Source of the DNA: JAYWGN01 sp043778255
Lineage (GTDB): Bacteria > Bacteroidota > Bacteroidia > Chitinophagales > Chitinophagaceae
Assembly (NCBI GenBank): GCA_043778255.1
Contig: JAYWGN010000038.1
Span: 113,029-177,028, forward strand
Length of the DNA: 64,000 nt
Reading direction: 5' to 3'
Shown here one piece after another: positions 56,026 to 63,999 of this stretch. How positions within the stretch are numbered: the stretch's first letter is position 1; each line of letters opens with the position of its first letter. The position numbers and the translations under genes were made by a program. Below the pieces are notes generated by a model. That model worked only from the letters and a program-made list of their open reading frames with translations. It did not search any database and was not told the DNA's origin.

Positions 56026-57213
56026 ATGTCAAAAGAGAATTTTAAGAGGGACAAACCCCATGTAAACGTAGGAACAATTGGTCACGTAGATCACGGTAAA
56101 ACTACCCTAACTGCTGCCATCACTAATCACTTAGCATCTAAAGGTTTAGCTACTGCTAAAAAATATGATGAAATTGATGGTGCACCAGAAGAAAAAGAAA
56201 GAGGTATTACCATTAACACAGCTCACGTTGAGTACCAAACTGTAAGCCGTCACTATGCTCACGTTGATTGCCCTGGTCACGCCGATTATATTAAAAATAT
56301 GATTACAGGTGCTGCCCAAATGGATGGTGCAATATTAGTAGTAGCTGCTACCGATGGCCCAATGCCACAAACAAAAGAACATATACTATTGGCTCGCCAG
56401 GTTGGTGTACCACAGTTAGTTGTGTTTATGAATAAAGTTGATTTGGTTGACGATGAAGAGTTAATTGAATTGGTAGAAATGGAAATTAGGGATTTGTTAA
56501 CTACTTATGGATTTGATGGTGAAAAAACACCTATCATTAAAGGTAGTGCAACTGGTGCTTTGGCCGGCGAAGAAAAGTGGCTAGGTGCTATTGACGAATT
56601 AATGGATGCTGTAGATAACTACATACCGTTACCAGTACGCCCTATTGATCAAGCTTTCCTTATGAGTGTGGAGGATGTATTTACCATAACTGGTAGAGGT
56701 ACAGTAGCCACAGGCCGTATAGAAAGAGGCATAGTAAAAGTAGGTGAAGCTGTAGAAATAGTAGGCTTAAGAGAAGACAGTATGAGTTCTACTTGTACAG
56801 GTGTTGAAATGTTTAAGAAATTGTTGGACGAAGGTCAAGCTGGTGATAATGCAGGCTTACTACTACGTGGTATTGAGAAAAAAGATATACGTAGAGGTAT
56901 GGTGATATGCAAGCCAGGCTCCATAACTCCGCACACCGACTTTAGAGGTGAGGTTTACGTATTAAGCAAAGAAGAAGGTGGACGTCACACTCCATTTTTC
57001 CAAAAATACCGTCCTCAGTTCTACTTTAGAACTACCGATGTAACAGGTGAAGTAACCTTACCAGAAGGAACAGAAATGGTAATGCCAGGAGATAATATTA
57101 ACCTTGCGGTAAAATTAATACAACCAATTGCAATGGAAAAAGGTTTGAAATTTGCGATACGTGAAGGTGGTAGAACAGTAGGCGCCGGACAGGTTACTGA
57201 AATAGTAAAATAA
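56026..57213 (+). CDS. tuf: Elongation factor Tu
   Basis: 395 residues, complete. G1 GHVDHGKTTL, switch regions with RGITINTAHVEY, G3 DCPGHADYIKNM, G4 NKVDLVD and G5 GSATGAL; domains 2 and 3 follow. Carries aminoacyl-tRNA to the ribosome. It is not flanked by fusA, rpsG or rpsL here; instead it leads into tRNA-Trp, secE and nusG. Codon use looks more regulated than neighbours, as usual for this gene. Confidence 0.98.
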   Translation: MSKENFKRDKPHVNVGTIGHVDHGKTTLTAAITNHLASKGLATAKKYDEIDGAPEEKERGITINTAHVEYQTVSRHYAHVDCPGHADYIKNMITGAAQMDGAILVVAATDGPMPQTKEHILLARQVGVPQLVVFMNKVDLVDDEELIELVEMEIRDLLTTYGFDGEKTPIIKGSATGALAGEEKWLGAIDELMDAVDNYIPLPVRPIDQAFLMSVEDVFTITGRGTVATGRIERGIVKVGEAVEIVGLREDSMSSTCTGVEMFKKLLDEGQAGDNAGLLLRGIEKKDIRRGMVICKPGSITPHTDFRGEVYVLSKEEGGRHTPFFQKYRPQFYFRTTDVTGEVTLPEGTEMVMPGDNINLAVKLIQPIAMEKGLKFAIREGGRTVGAGQVTEIVK

Positions 57214-57268
57214 AAAGTTCACCAATCCGTCATAGGCGGACTTTGTGGAAGCATTTTCATATATCTTT

Positions 57269-57309
57269 GCAAAGTACTTAGGCGGTAAGCTTAGGTACTT
57301 TGCTTTTTT
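57269..57309 (+). terminator. Terminator after tuf, overlapping a -7-like box
   Basis: GCAAAGTAC (57269-57277) pairs with GTACTTTGC (57295-57303), then six T. Just before it TATCTTTG (57262-57269) fits the -7 consensus with TTTG at 57242-57245 16 bases upstream. So this may both end tuf and start the tRNA/secE/nusG transcript. Confidence 0.75.
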
Positions 57310-57399
57310 AAAACCAAAGAAAAATAGTTCTTACAAATTAAGTTTTAATAATATTTTCTATTTGCAAAAAAATTAGAAAGTAAATATAAACTTTATGAT

Positions 57400-57470
57400 G
57401 CGGGCATGGTGCAACGGTAGCATGCAGGTCTCCAAAACCTTTGATCTGGGTTCGAATCCTAGTGCCCGTG
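57400..57470 (+). tRNA. trnW: tRNA-Trp (anticodon CCA)
   Basis: 71 bases that fold as a tRNA. Acceptor GCGGGCA with TGCCCGT, D arm GTGC/GCAT, anticodon loop CTCCAAA with CCA, and a T arm CTGGG-TTCGAAT-CCTAG. The bottom pair of the anticodon stem (C/T) is a mismatch. CCA end not encoded. Placement between tuf and secE is the common Bacteroidota order. Confidence 0.95.
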
Positions 57471-57494
57471 CTACTATTAATTTGATAATTTTAT

Positions 57495-57564
57495 AATTTG
57501 ATAATTTGATAACTGAACTAAGTTATTGTTTGTCTTATTCATTTTTTTATCAAATTATCAAATT
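57495..57564. repeat. 18-bp perfect inverted repeat between trnW and secE
   Basis: AATTTGATAATTTGATAA (57495-57512) and its exact complement (57547-57564) are 34 bases apart, and partial extra copies of TTTGATAA / TTATCAAA lie on both sides. The RNA would form a long hairpin in the secE leader. Confidence 0.8.
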
Positions 57565-57587
57565 ATCGTATTATCAAATTATACTCA

Positions 57588-57803
57588 ATGAACAAAATAA
57601 CCACATATTTTAAAGATTCGTACAGAGAATTAGTAGAAAAAGTAAGTTGGCCTACTTGGGCTCAATTGCAACAAACTACAATGATAGTAATAGGTGCTAC
57701 ACTATTTATAACCTTAGTAGTAGGGCTTATGGATTTGGTACTTATTGGCCGTGTAGGCAGTACCAGTGTTGGTATTCTTAATTTCTTTTACAAAATATTT
57801 TAA
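57588..57803 (+). CDS. secE: Preprotein translocase subunit SecE
   Basis: 71 residues of the short one-membrane-span type. Amphipathic helix (SYRELVEKVSWPTWAQLQ) followed by one transmembrane segment (about 31-53). Part of SecYEG. nusG starts eight bases after the stop. Confidence 0.95.
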   Translation: MNKITTYFKDSYRELVEKVSWPTWAQLQQTTMIVIGATLFITLVVGLMDLVLIGRVGSTSVGILNFFYKIF

Positions 57804-57811
57804 AATAACTT

Positions 57812-58426
57812 ATGACCGAAGAAATAAACGAAGTACCCCTTACTACAACAGCAGCTACACCAGTAGCCGAAGTAGCAATAGTAGATACCAAATGGTATGT
57901 GCTACGTGTAGTAAGTGGCAAAGAGCGTAAAATAAAAGAATACCTCGATAAAGATATAAGCCGTAATGGCTGGGAGGCAAATGTAAAGCAGATACTATTG
58001 CCAATGGAAAAAATATATAAGGTACAAGCCGGCAAAAAAGTAATGAGAGAACGTAACCAGTTTCCGGGGTATATAATGGTGGAAATTGTGAACGGCAAGT
58101 TTAGCGACGACCTTAAAGATCATATACGTAATACAACGGACGTTATACACTTTTTGGGTAAAGAAAACCCGATACCAATGACAAAGGTAGAGGTAAACAA
58201 AATGTTGGGCAAAGTAGATGAAATGAATGCCACAGGCAGTGTAATGGTAAGTGAGCCGTTTATAATAGGCGAAACAATAAAGATTATAGAAGGTGCATTT
58301 AACGACTTTAATGGTGTAATAGAAGAAGTAAACGATGAGAAGAAAAAACTAAAAATATCGGTAAAGATATTTGGGCGAAGCACACCAGTAGAGCTAAGCT
58401 ATATGCAAGTAGAAAAATTAGCTTAA
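57812..58426 (+). CDS. nusG: Transcription elongation/termination factor NusG
   Basis: 204 residues. NGN domain (WYVLRVVSGKERKIKEYL, then FPGYIMVEI) and C-terminal KOW (EGAFNDFNGVIEEV). A 25-residue acidic/Thr-Ala N-terminal extension is unremarkable for the phylum. Couples RNA polymerase to the ribosome or Rho. A strong terminator follows; rplK, the usual next gene, is not there. Confidence 0.97.
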   Translation: MTEEINEVPLTTTAATPVAEVAIVDTKWYVLRVVSGKERKIKEYLDKDISRNGWEANVKQILLPMEKIYKVQAGKKVMRERNQFPGYIMVEIVNGKFSDDLKDHIRNTTDVIHFLGKENPIPMTKVEVNKMLGKVDEMNATGSVMVSEPFIIGETIKIIEGAFNDFNGVIEEVNDEKKKLKISVKIFGRSTPVELSYMQVEKLA

Positions 58427-58455
58427 TACTAAAGCATAAGCATAATAATATTTAC

Positions 58456-58489
58456 AAAACCCAAACTTACAAAGAGTTTGGGTTTTTTT
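58456..58489 (+). terminator. Terminator after nusG
   Basis: AAAACCCAAACT (58456-58467) pairs perfectly with AGTTTGGGTTTT (58475-58486), 7-base loop, then more T to 58489. Confidence 0.92.
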
Positions 58490-58568
58490 GGTGGTGACTT
58501 TTGTTTTGTAAAAGCATTTTAATTTGTTACATTAAATTCATCTTGTCTCTAATACACAATACAATACT

Positions 58569-59114
58569 ATGCTACTTCAAACAGAAAGATTAAATATTAG
58601 ACAGGTATCAAATTTAGATATTGATAATATACACAAATTACTTTCTTTACCTGAAACTGACGAGTTCAATACATTAGGACTTCCAAAAACAATTCAAATT
58701 ACAATGCAAATTGTTAATGAATGGTTGGTTGAACAAATATCAATTCCACAGACTTCATATGTTTTTAGTATTGACCTTATTTCTACAAATCATTTTATAG
58801 GACTTATTGCCTTAAACATAGGAAAAGCCAATTATAAATCAGCCGAAGTTTGGTATAAAATTCACGTTGACCATTGGAAAAAAGGATACACAACAGAGGC
58901 TTTGACAAAACTCTTAGCCTTTAGTTTTAAAGACTTAAAACTTCACAGAATTGAAGCAGGTTGTGCTGTTGGAAATATTGGTTCAATTAGAGTACTTGAA
59001 AAGGTTGGTATGACAAAAGAAGGTATGAAAATAAAAAAATTACCAATTAGGGGAGAATGGATAGACAATTTTTTCTATGCAATATTAGAGGAAGACTTTT
59101 TAAATAAAAAATAG
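58569..59114 (+). CDS. GNAT family N-acetyltransferase (RimJ/RimL-like)
   Basis: 181 residues. Typical start LLQTERLNIRQ, strand FIGLIALNI, the acetyl-CoA region around HWKKGYTTEALTKLLAF, HRIEAGCAVGN and GSIRVLEKVGM. Substrate unknown (ribosomal protein, antibiotic or other amine). By eye it uses ATT, CTT and GGA more often than its neighbours, which suggests it was acquired. It sits in the place where rplK usually follows nusG. Confidence 0.87.
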   Translation: MLLQTERLNIRQVSNLDIDNIHKLLSLPETDEFNTLGLPKTIQITMQIVNEWLVEQISIPQTSYVFSIDLISTNHFIGLIALNIGKANYKSAEVWYKIHVDHWKKGYTTEALTKLLAFSFKDLKLHRIEAGCAVGNIGSIRVLEKVGMTKEGMKIKKLPIRGEWIDNFFYAILEEDFLNKK

Positions 59115-59281
59115 TTTCTTTAACAAAATACACTACAACAAACTTAAGTTTTAGTAGAATTGATGTAGATAAAATTCAAAAACGTGTTACTTGCCATTAC
59201 AATACACAACCACTTTTGTTGAATCGAAACCTTAGGTTTACTCTCAATCATGTATACTTTTAACAAATAACCATACTTAAT

Positions 59282-59752
59282 ATGTTTCAAAAAGTAATTA
59301 CATTATTTATATTATTGTGTACATCATTATTATGCAAAGCTCAAGTAACAGATAGTTTGAAACATAATGTACCAATACGTTTATTAATAGGCTACTCCTT
59401 AGGTAAGTATAGTTATGCTGAAGTTGGTATAGCTAAACTAAAGAGCGAACTACAAGGGTACCATTTATTTTCATCGGCTTATGTTGTAGCAACAGAAATT
59501 TTAATAGCTAACAAGTTGGTTATTGGGCCTAAAATTGGTGTATGGGCTTCTGGTGGAACTTCAGGTTTGGCTATGGGTTTAAATATGATTTATTATACCA
59601 ATTTTAAAAATGGAATTTTTGTATTCAGGCCCGAAATTGGTATAGGAGTTAATAGCGTAAAAGTTGTATATGGTTATAATATGAGATTGCAACAAAAGGT
59701 ATTTGACAAAGTAAATAAAAATATTGTAGGGTTTGCTTTTTGTGTTAAGTAG
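59282..59752 (+). CDS. Small secreted beta-barrel-like protein, unknown
   Basis: 156 residues with a signal peptide ending LLCKAQ. Mature part rich in alternating Gly and aromatic residues (LLIGYSLGKYSYAEVGIA, VIGPKIGVWASGG, YNMRLQQ), like a small outer-membrane barrel. No family recognised. It stands alone between the GNAT gene and a pseudogene. Confidence 0.6.
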   Translation: MFQKVITLFILLCTSLLCKAQVTDSLKHNVPIRLLIGYSLGKYSYAEVGIAKLKSELQGYHLFSSAYVVATEILIANKLVIGPKIGVWASGGTSGLAMGLNMIYYTNFKNGIFVFRPEIGIGVNSVKVVYGYNMRLQQKVFDKVNKNIVGFAFCVK

Positions 59753-59822
59753 TGCAACAAATTTTTAGTGGTTTAATATTTTGAATAAGCACAGCTTTTT
59801 TGTATAATTACAGTATAAGCTT

Positions 59823-60083
59823 ATGCAATGTAACCAACCCAATATTATTAACCCTGCTTTACTTTGGGAGTATGATTTGGATACTTTTAACTACTAAAAA
59901 TAGTACAAAATTGTAATAGAAAGAGTAGTACAATATGGTAATATGGAGGAGTGGAAAGCAATGGTTAATTATTGTACAAATGCACAAATATTTGAAACTT
60001 TGGATTGGAGTAAGCAATTAGATAAAAGGGATAAAGACTTTATTCATTTATTTTTAAAATCAACTTTTTTTGATGTTGTGTAA
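59823..60083 (+). pseudogene. Broken DUF6922-like small gene
   Basis: In one frame the sequence reads from ATG 59823 through NPALLWEYDLDTFNY, two in-frame stops close together (TAA and TAG at 59895-59903), then KIVIERVVQYGNMEEWKAM to TAA at 60081. Both halves stay in the same frame and together resemble the short proteins of about 85 residues labelled DUF6922, which are often seen with nucleotidyltransferase or toxin-like partners. The stops mean it is not made whole. Family name is from memory. Confidence 0.6.
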
Positions 60084-60198
60084 AGCAAATCTCGTAGTTG
60101 GTTTCCCCGTTTCTATCTTATTATTTAGTTGGTAAGGCAAAGCCTTGCAACTTAACAAAACTTTTTTCAAAAAAAAGGTAAACCTTAAAAAGCAGTAT

Positions 60199-60206
60199 TA
60201 TCTTTG
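60199..60206 (+). promoter_or_regulatory. Candidate -7 box of the thiolase gene
   Basis: TATCTTTG fits TAnnTTTG, 21 bases before the thiolase ATG. Upstream, AGTTGGTAAGGC and GCCTTGCAACT (about 60128-60152) form a hairpin with a few mismatches. Confidence 0.6.
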
Positions 60207-60226
60207 CCGTAATAAAAAAAACGATA

Positions 60227-61408
60227 ATGCTTAACGAAGTTTATATAATAAGTGCAGTACGTACACCTATTGGTAGTTTTGGTGGTAGCTTAAAAGATTT
60301 TTCGGCACCTAAGCTTGGAGCTATAGCCATACAAGCAGCCGTTGAAAAAGCAAATATAGCACCTGAATTAATACAAGATGTGCTAATGGGCTGTGTGCTA
60401 CAAGCCAATATGGGACAAGCTCCTGCTAGGCAAGCTGCTAAGTATGCAGGCCTAGCTAACCATACCAATTGCACTACTATTAATAAAGTATGTGCTAGTG
60501 GTATGAAAGCCATAATGCAAGCTGCACAAAGCATAATGTTGGGCGATGCCGATGTAGTAGTAGCAGGTGGTATGGAAAGTATGAGCAACGTTCCTTATTA
60601 TAATGGCAACCTACGTTGGGGTAACAAGTACGGCAATATAACTATGGATGATGGCTTGGCAAAAGATGGCTTAACTGATGTATATAATAATTATGCAATG
60701 GGCAATGCTGCCGATTTGTGTGCTACCAACTGTAATATAACTAGAGCTGAGCAAGATGCTTTTGCTATACAAAGTTATACCCGTAGCCAAGCTGCTTGGA
60801 CTAACGGTAGCTTTGCAGCAGAAGTAGTGCCAGTAAGCATTCCGCAACGTAAAGGTGAGCCTATATTATTTGCAAAAGATGAAGAACCTTACAACGTAAA
60901 ATTTGATAAAATACCTGAATTAAAACCAGCATTTACTAAAGAGGGTACGGTAACCGCAGCCAATGCAAGTACAATGAATGATGGGGCAGCAGCACTGGTA
61001 CTAATGAGTAGGGCAAAAGCAGAAAGCCTTGGGCATACACCAATAGCAAAAATAATTGGTTATGCCGATGCGGAACAAGCACCAGAATTATTTACTACCA
61101 CACCAAGTATAGCAGTACCAAAGGCTATTGCCAAAGCAGGACTTACCATTGAACAAATAGATTTGTTTGAACTCAACGAGGCATTTAGTGTAGTTGGTAT
61201 TGCCAACACTCAATTACTAAATATTGATGCTGCTAAAGTTAATGTAAACGGTGGTGCAGTATCTATTGGGCATCCGTTGGGTTGTAGTGGTGCCCGAATA
61301 GTAGTAACTTTAATACATGCATTAAAGCAACAGGGCAAAAAATATGGTGCAGCTGGTATATGTAATGGCGGTGGTGGTGCAAGTGCATTGGTGGTTGAAA
61401 TTGTATAA
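60227..61408 (+). CDS. Acetyl-CoA C-acetyltransferase (thiolase)
   Basis: 393 residues. Nucleophile Cys89 in NKVCASGMKA, His349 in SIGHPLGCSG and Cys379 in ICNGGGGAS, the complete thiolase set. Length and motifs fit the biosynthetic acetoacetyl-CoA thiolase or the degradative short-chain form; no hydratase/dehydrogenase partner is adjacent, so either is possible. Cytosolic. Confidence 0.94.
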   Translation: MLNEVYIISAVRTPIGSFGGSLKDFSAPKLGAIAIQAAVEKANIAPELIQDVLMGCVLQANMGQAPARQAAKYAGLANHTNCTTINKVCASGMKAIMQAAQSIMLGDADVVVAGGMESMSNVPYYNGNLRWGNKYGNITMDDGLAKDGLTDVYNNYAMGNAADLCATNCNITRAEQDAFAIQSYTRSQAAWTNGSFAAEVVPVSIPQRKGEPILFAKDEEPYNVKFDKIPELKPAFTKEGTVTAANASTMNDGAAALVLMSRAKAESLGHTPIAKIIGYADAEQAPELFTTTPSIAVPKAIAKAGLTIEQIDLFELNEAFSVVGIANTQLLNIDAAKVNVNGGAVSIGHPLGCSGARIVVTLIHALKQQGKKYGAAGICNGGGGASALVVEIV

Positions 61409-61461
61409 AATATGGAAAAATTATTTGGCAATATTATTGCTAATTATATAAAAATAAATAA

Positions 61462-61962
61462 ATGAAAACATTAAGTATTGGCATTGCACTAATGTGCTGC
61501 ACCATTTTGGCGAAAGCCCAAATAAATACCTTAGATAGTGTAAAAACCGATGTAGTAACCGTGTTACAAGATGAAAGAATTGATGAGTTAATGAGTAAAA
61601 AGGTATTGATAAAAAAAGAAGGAATAGCAGCACATGCATCAACCAAAACTGTAAAAATAGATAAGTTTGGTCGGCTTAATGTACCAGGCTACCGCATACA
61701 AGTAATGAACTCAACCGATAGGGCTTTGGTATATGGTAAAAAAGCATTGTTGTACCAACGGTTTCCAACTCAAAAACAATATGTAATAGCACAAGCTCCG
61801 TTTTTCAAATTACGTATTGGTAATTTTATTGACAGAAAAGATGCAGATAATTTTAAGAAACAATTATCATCGTTATTTCCTGCTGGAGTGGTGGTAGTAC
61901 CCGATGTAGTGGAAAGCCGAATGAAATTAACACCAAAAGAAACACCACAACCCGAAAAATAA
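61462..61962 (+). CDS. Secreted SPOR-domain protein
   Basis: 166 residues with a signal peptide ending ILAKAQ. A short helical segment is followed by a SPOR domain at about 70-150 (GYRIQVMNSTDRALVYGKKA, then FFKLRIGNFIDRKDADNF). Family role: binds denuded peptidoglycan at division sites. The M20 gene starts 15 bases downstream; co-transcription is likely but functionally unexplained. Confidence 0.85.
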   Translation: MKTLSIGIALMCCTILAKAQINTLDSVKTDVVTVLQDERIDELMSKKVLIKKEGIAAHASTKTVKIDKFGRLNVPGYRIQVMNSTDRALVYGKKALLYQRFPTQKQYVIAQAPFFKLRIGNFIDRKDADNFKKQLSSLFPAGVVVVPDVVESRMKLTPKETPQPEK

Positions 61963-61977
61963 AATATAGTGTAGTAT

Positions 61978-63165
61978 ATGTTGCAACAAAAAATAAAAAC
62001 GTTGGCTGCAAAATATGCCAACGAAAACATAGAAACAAGGCATCACTTACATGCCAACCCTGAGCTGAGTTATGTTGAATTTGAAACTAGCCAATATGTA
62101 CAAAACCGATTAACAGCAATAGGCATACCTTATACCATAATGGCTACCACTGGTGTAGTGGGCATTATACACGGCAACAACCCAAATAGTAGCATAATTG
62201 CACTCCGTGCCGATATGGATGCCTTGCCCATACTTGAGCAAAATGATGTACCCTACAAAAGTAAAAACGATGGTGTAATGCATGCCTGTGGGCATGATGT
62301 ACATACTACTTGCTTACTTGGTGCAGCCAAAATATTATATGAGTTAAAGGCCGAGTGGGAGGGTACTGTAAAATTAATATTTCAGCCAGGTGAAGAAAAA
62401 AACCCAGGTGGAGCAAGTATAATGATAAAAGATGGCGTACTACATAACCCTGCACCACAGGCTATTGTAGGTATGCATGTAAACCCACAGTTAGAAGTTG
62501 GCAAGCTTAGCTTTAGAAGTGGAATGGTAATGGCAAGTGCCGATGAGTTGTATATAACCCTTACTGGCAAAGGCGGACATGCAGCTGCTCCACATTATAC
62601 ACAGGATAGTTTGTTGGCCGCATCGCATATTATAATTGGGTTGCAACATATAATAAGTAGAAACAATAACCCCTTTAACCCATCGCTAATAACTATAACA
62701 AGCATACATGGTGGTAACACTACCAATGTAATACCAAGTGAGGTAAAAATGATGGGAACCCTCCGCTGTATGAATGAAGAATGGAGAGCAAAAGCACACC
62801 AATTAATTACAAAGTATGTAACGGAAACGGCTGCCACAATGGGGTTGGAGGCTACTGTACATATTGATATTGGTTACCCTTATGTATTAAATAATGAAGT
62901 AATAACCGAACAAGCAAGGGCAGCTGCTAAGCAATACATTGACCCAATATTAGTAGAAGAAACAGAGCTAAGAATGGGCGCTGAAGACTTTGGCTACTAT
63001 AGCCACCAAATACCCGGCACATTTTTTAGATTAGGTACTCGTAACGAGGCTAAAGACATTACAATAGGTGTACACACACCTACATTTAATATTGACGAAT
63101 CGGCTATTGAAATTGGTGTAGGTATAATGGCTTGGTTGGGAGTTACTGTTAATAAAGACCATTAG
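61978..63165 (+). CDS. M20D family amidohydrolase
   Basis: 395 residues. Start with ETRHHLHANPELSYVEFET, metal motifs LRADMDALPI and HACGHDVHTTCLLGAA, catalytic Glu in FQPGEEKNPGGA, and MRMGAEDFGYY-type end (here LRMGAEDFGYY). Family role: hydrolysis of N-acyl amino acids or similar amides (hippurate hydrolase, N-acetyldiaminopimelate deacetylase-like). Cytosolic; substrate open. Confidence 0.93.
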   Translation: MLQQKIKTLAAKYANENIETRHHLHANPELSYVEFETSQYVQNRLTAIGIPYTIMATTGVVGIIHGNNPNSSIIALRADMDALPILEQNDVPYKSKNDGVMHACGHDVHTTCLLGAAKILYELKAEWEGTVKLIFQPGEEKNPGGASIMIKDGVLHNPAPQAIVGMHVNPQLEVGKLSFRSGMVMASADELYITLTGKGGHAAAPHYTQDSLLAASHIIIGLQHIISRNNNPFNPSLITITSIHGGNTTNVIPSEVKMMGTLRCMNEEWRAKAHQLITKYVTETAATMGLEATVHIDIGYPYVLNNEVITEQARAAAKQYIDPILVEETELRMGAEDFGYYSHQIPGTFFRLGTRNEAKDITIGVHTPTFNIDESAIEIGVGIMAWLGVTVNKDH

Positions 63166-63282
63166 CTTATACAACAATATCTCTTTTTTTATTATTGAGG
63201 AGTTACAAAAAGTGGTATAGCGAATTTTTTTTTATATATAATTATATTAAATGTAATTGGATGTGCAAAATAAAAAATTTAG

Positions 63283-63290
63283 TACATTTG
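63283..63290 (+). promoter_or_regulatory. Promoter of the RelE-type module
   Basis: TACATTTG fits the -7 box and has TTG at 63257-63259, 23 bases upstream, a spacing near that of known Bacteroidota promoters. It lies 62 bases before the antitoxin ATG. Confidence 0.6.
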
Positions 63291-63344
63291 TAAGTGTAGG
63301 GTAAATAATCTATAAATTTTGTAAAGCTTTAAATGTAAAATAAT

Positions 63345-63560
63345 ATGAGACAAGTAACCTTACATATTACTAATAATAAATATCCTCTATTTATGGAAAT
63401 TGCTAAAAGCTTAGATTTTGTAAAAAAAATAGAGGATGAAATACAGCCCACAAAAGAACAAATTTTGAAAGGACTTAAGGAAGCTGTAAAAGAAGTAAAC
63501 CAAATTAAAACAGGAAAGCTAAAAGGTACCTCTGCAAGAGATTTATTAAATGAGTTATAA
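63345..63560 (+). CDS. Putative antitoxin of the RelE-type toxin
   Basis: 71 residues. Short strand (QVTLHITNNKYPLF) then helices with an acidic middle and a Lys-rich end (GKLKGTSARDLLNEL). Typical of short Bacteroidota antitoxins upstream of RelE/ParE toxins. It overlaps the toxin start by 11 bases. Confidence 0.75.
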   Translation: MRQVTLHITNNKYPLFMEIAKSLDFVKKIEDEIQPTKEQILKGLKEAVKEVNQIKTGKLKGTSARDLLNEL

Positions 63561-63876
63561 TATTACTGCAACTCCAAAATTTAGAAAAGAGCTAAAAAAG
63601 CTGGTAAAAAAATACCATTCTTTAATTAGTGAATACGAAAAACTATTAGACCAATTAGAAAATAATGCTAGTTTAGGCGAACCTTTAGGAATGGATTGCT
63701 TTAAAATAAGGATGTCAATTGCATCTAAAAACAAGGGTAAAAGTGGTGGTGCTAGAGTAATTACTTATGTATATTATGCAAAGGAAACAATATTTTTAAT
63801 TGACATATATGACAAGGGAAATCAAGCTAACATTTCAAATAAAGAACTTTTAGAATTACTTAAACACATAAAATAG
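63550..63876 (+). CDS. RelE/ParE-superfamily toxin
   Basis: 108 residues. Core pattern FRKELKKLVKKYHS, FKIRMSIASKNKGKSGGARVITYV and IFLIDIYDKGNQANIS is that of the RelE-like toxin family. Expected role: ribosome-dependent mRNA cleavage. ATG at 63550 lies inside the antitoxin gene, so the two are coupled. Confidence 0.82.
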   Translation: MSYNITATPKFRKELKKLVKKYHSLISEYEKLLDQLENNASLGEPLGMDCFKIRMSIASKNKGKSGGARVITYVYYAKETIFLIDIYDKGNQANISNKELLELLKHIK

Positions 63877-63934
63877 GTAATCCTACTTATTTTTTTAAAA
63901 AGGTGTATGTTCAAGTGATAAGTGCAACAGGTTG

Positions 63935-63999
63935 TAACCTCTTTGGGGCGAAGTGGAGCGAAGGCGTAGCCGTAGCGTAACGTAGCCCCAAAGAGGTTA
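63935..63999. repeat. Long GC-rich hairpin at the window edge
   Basis: TAACCTCTTTGGGGC (63935-63949) pairs perfectly with GCCCCAAAGAGGTTA (63985-63999). The 35-base loop is itself repetitive (CGTAG and GCGAAG motifs). GC content is far above the surroundings. Confidence 0.8.
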
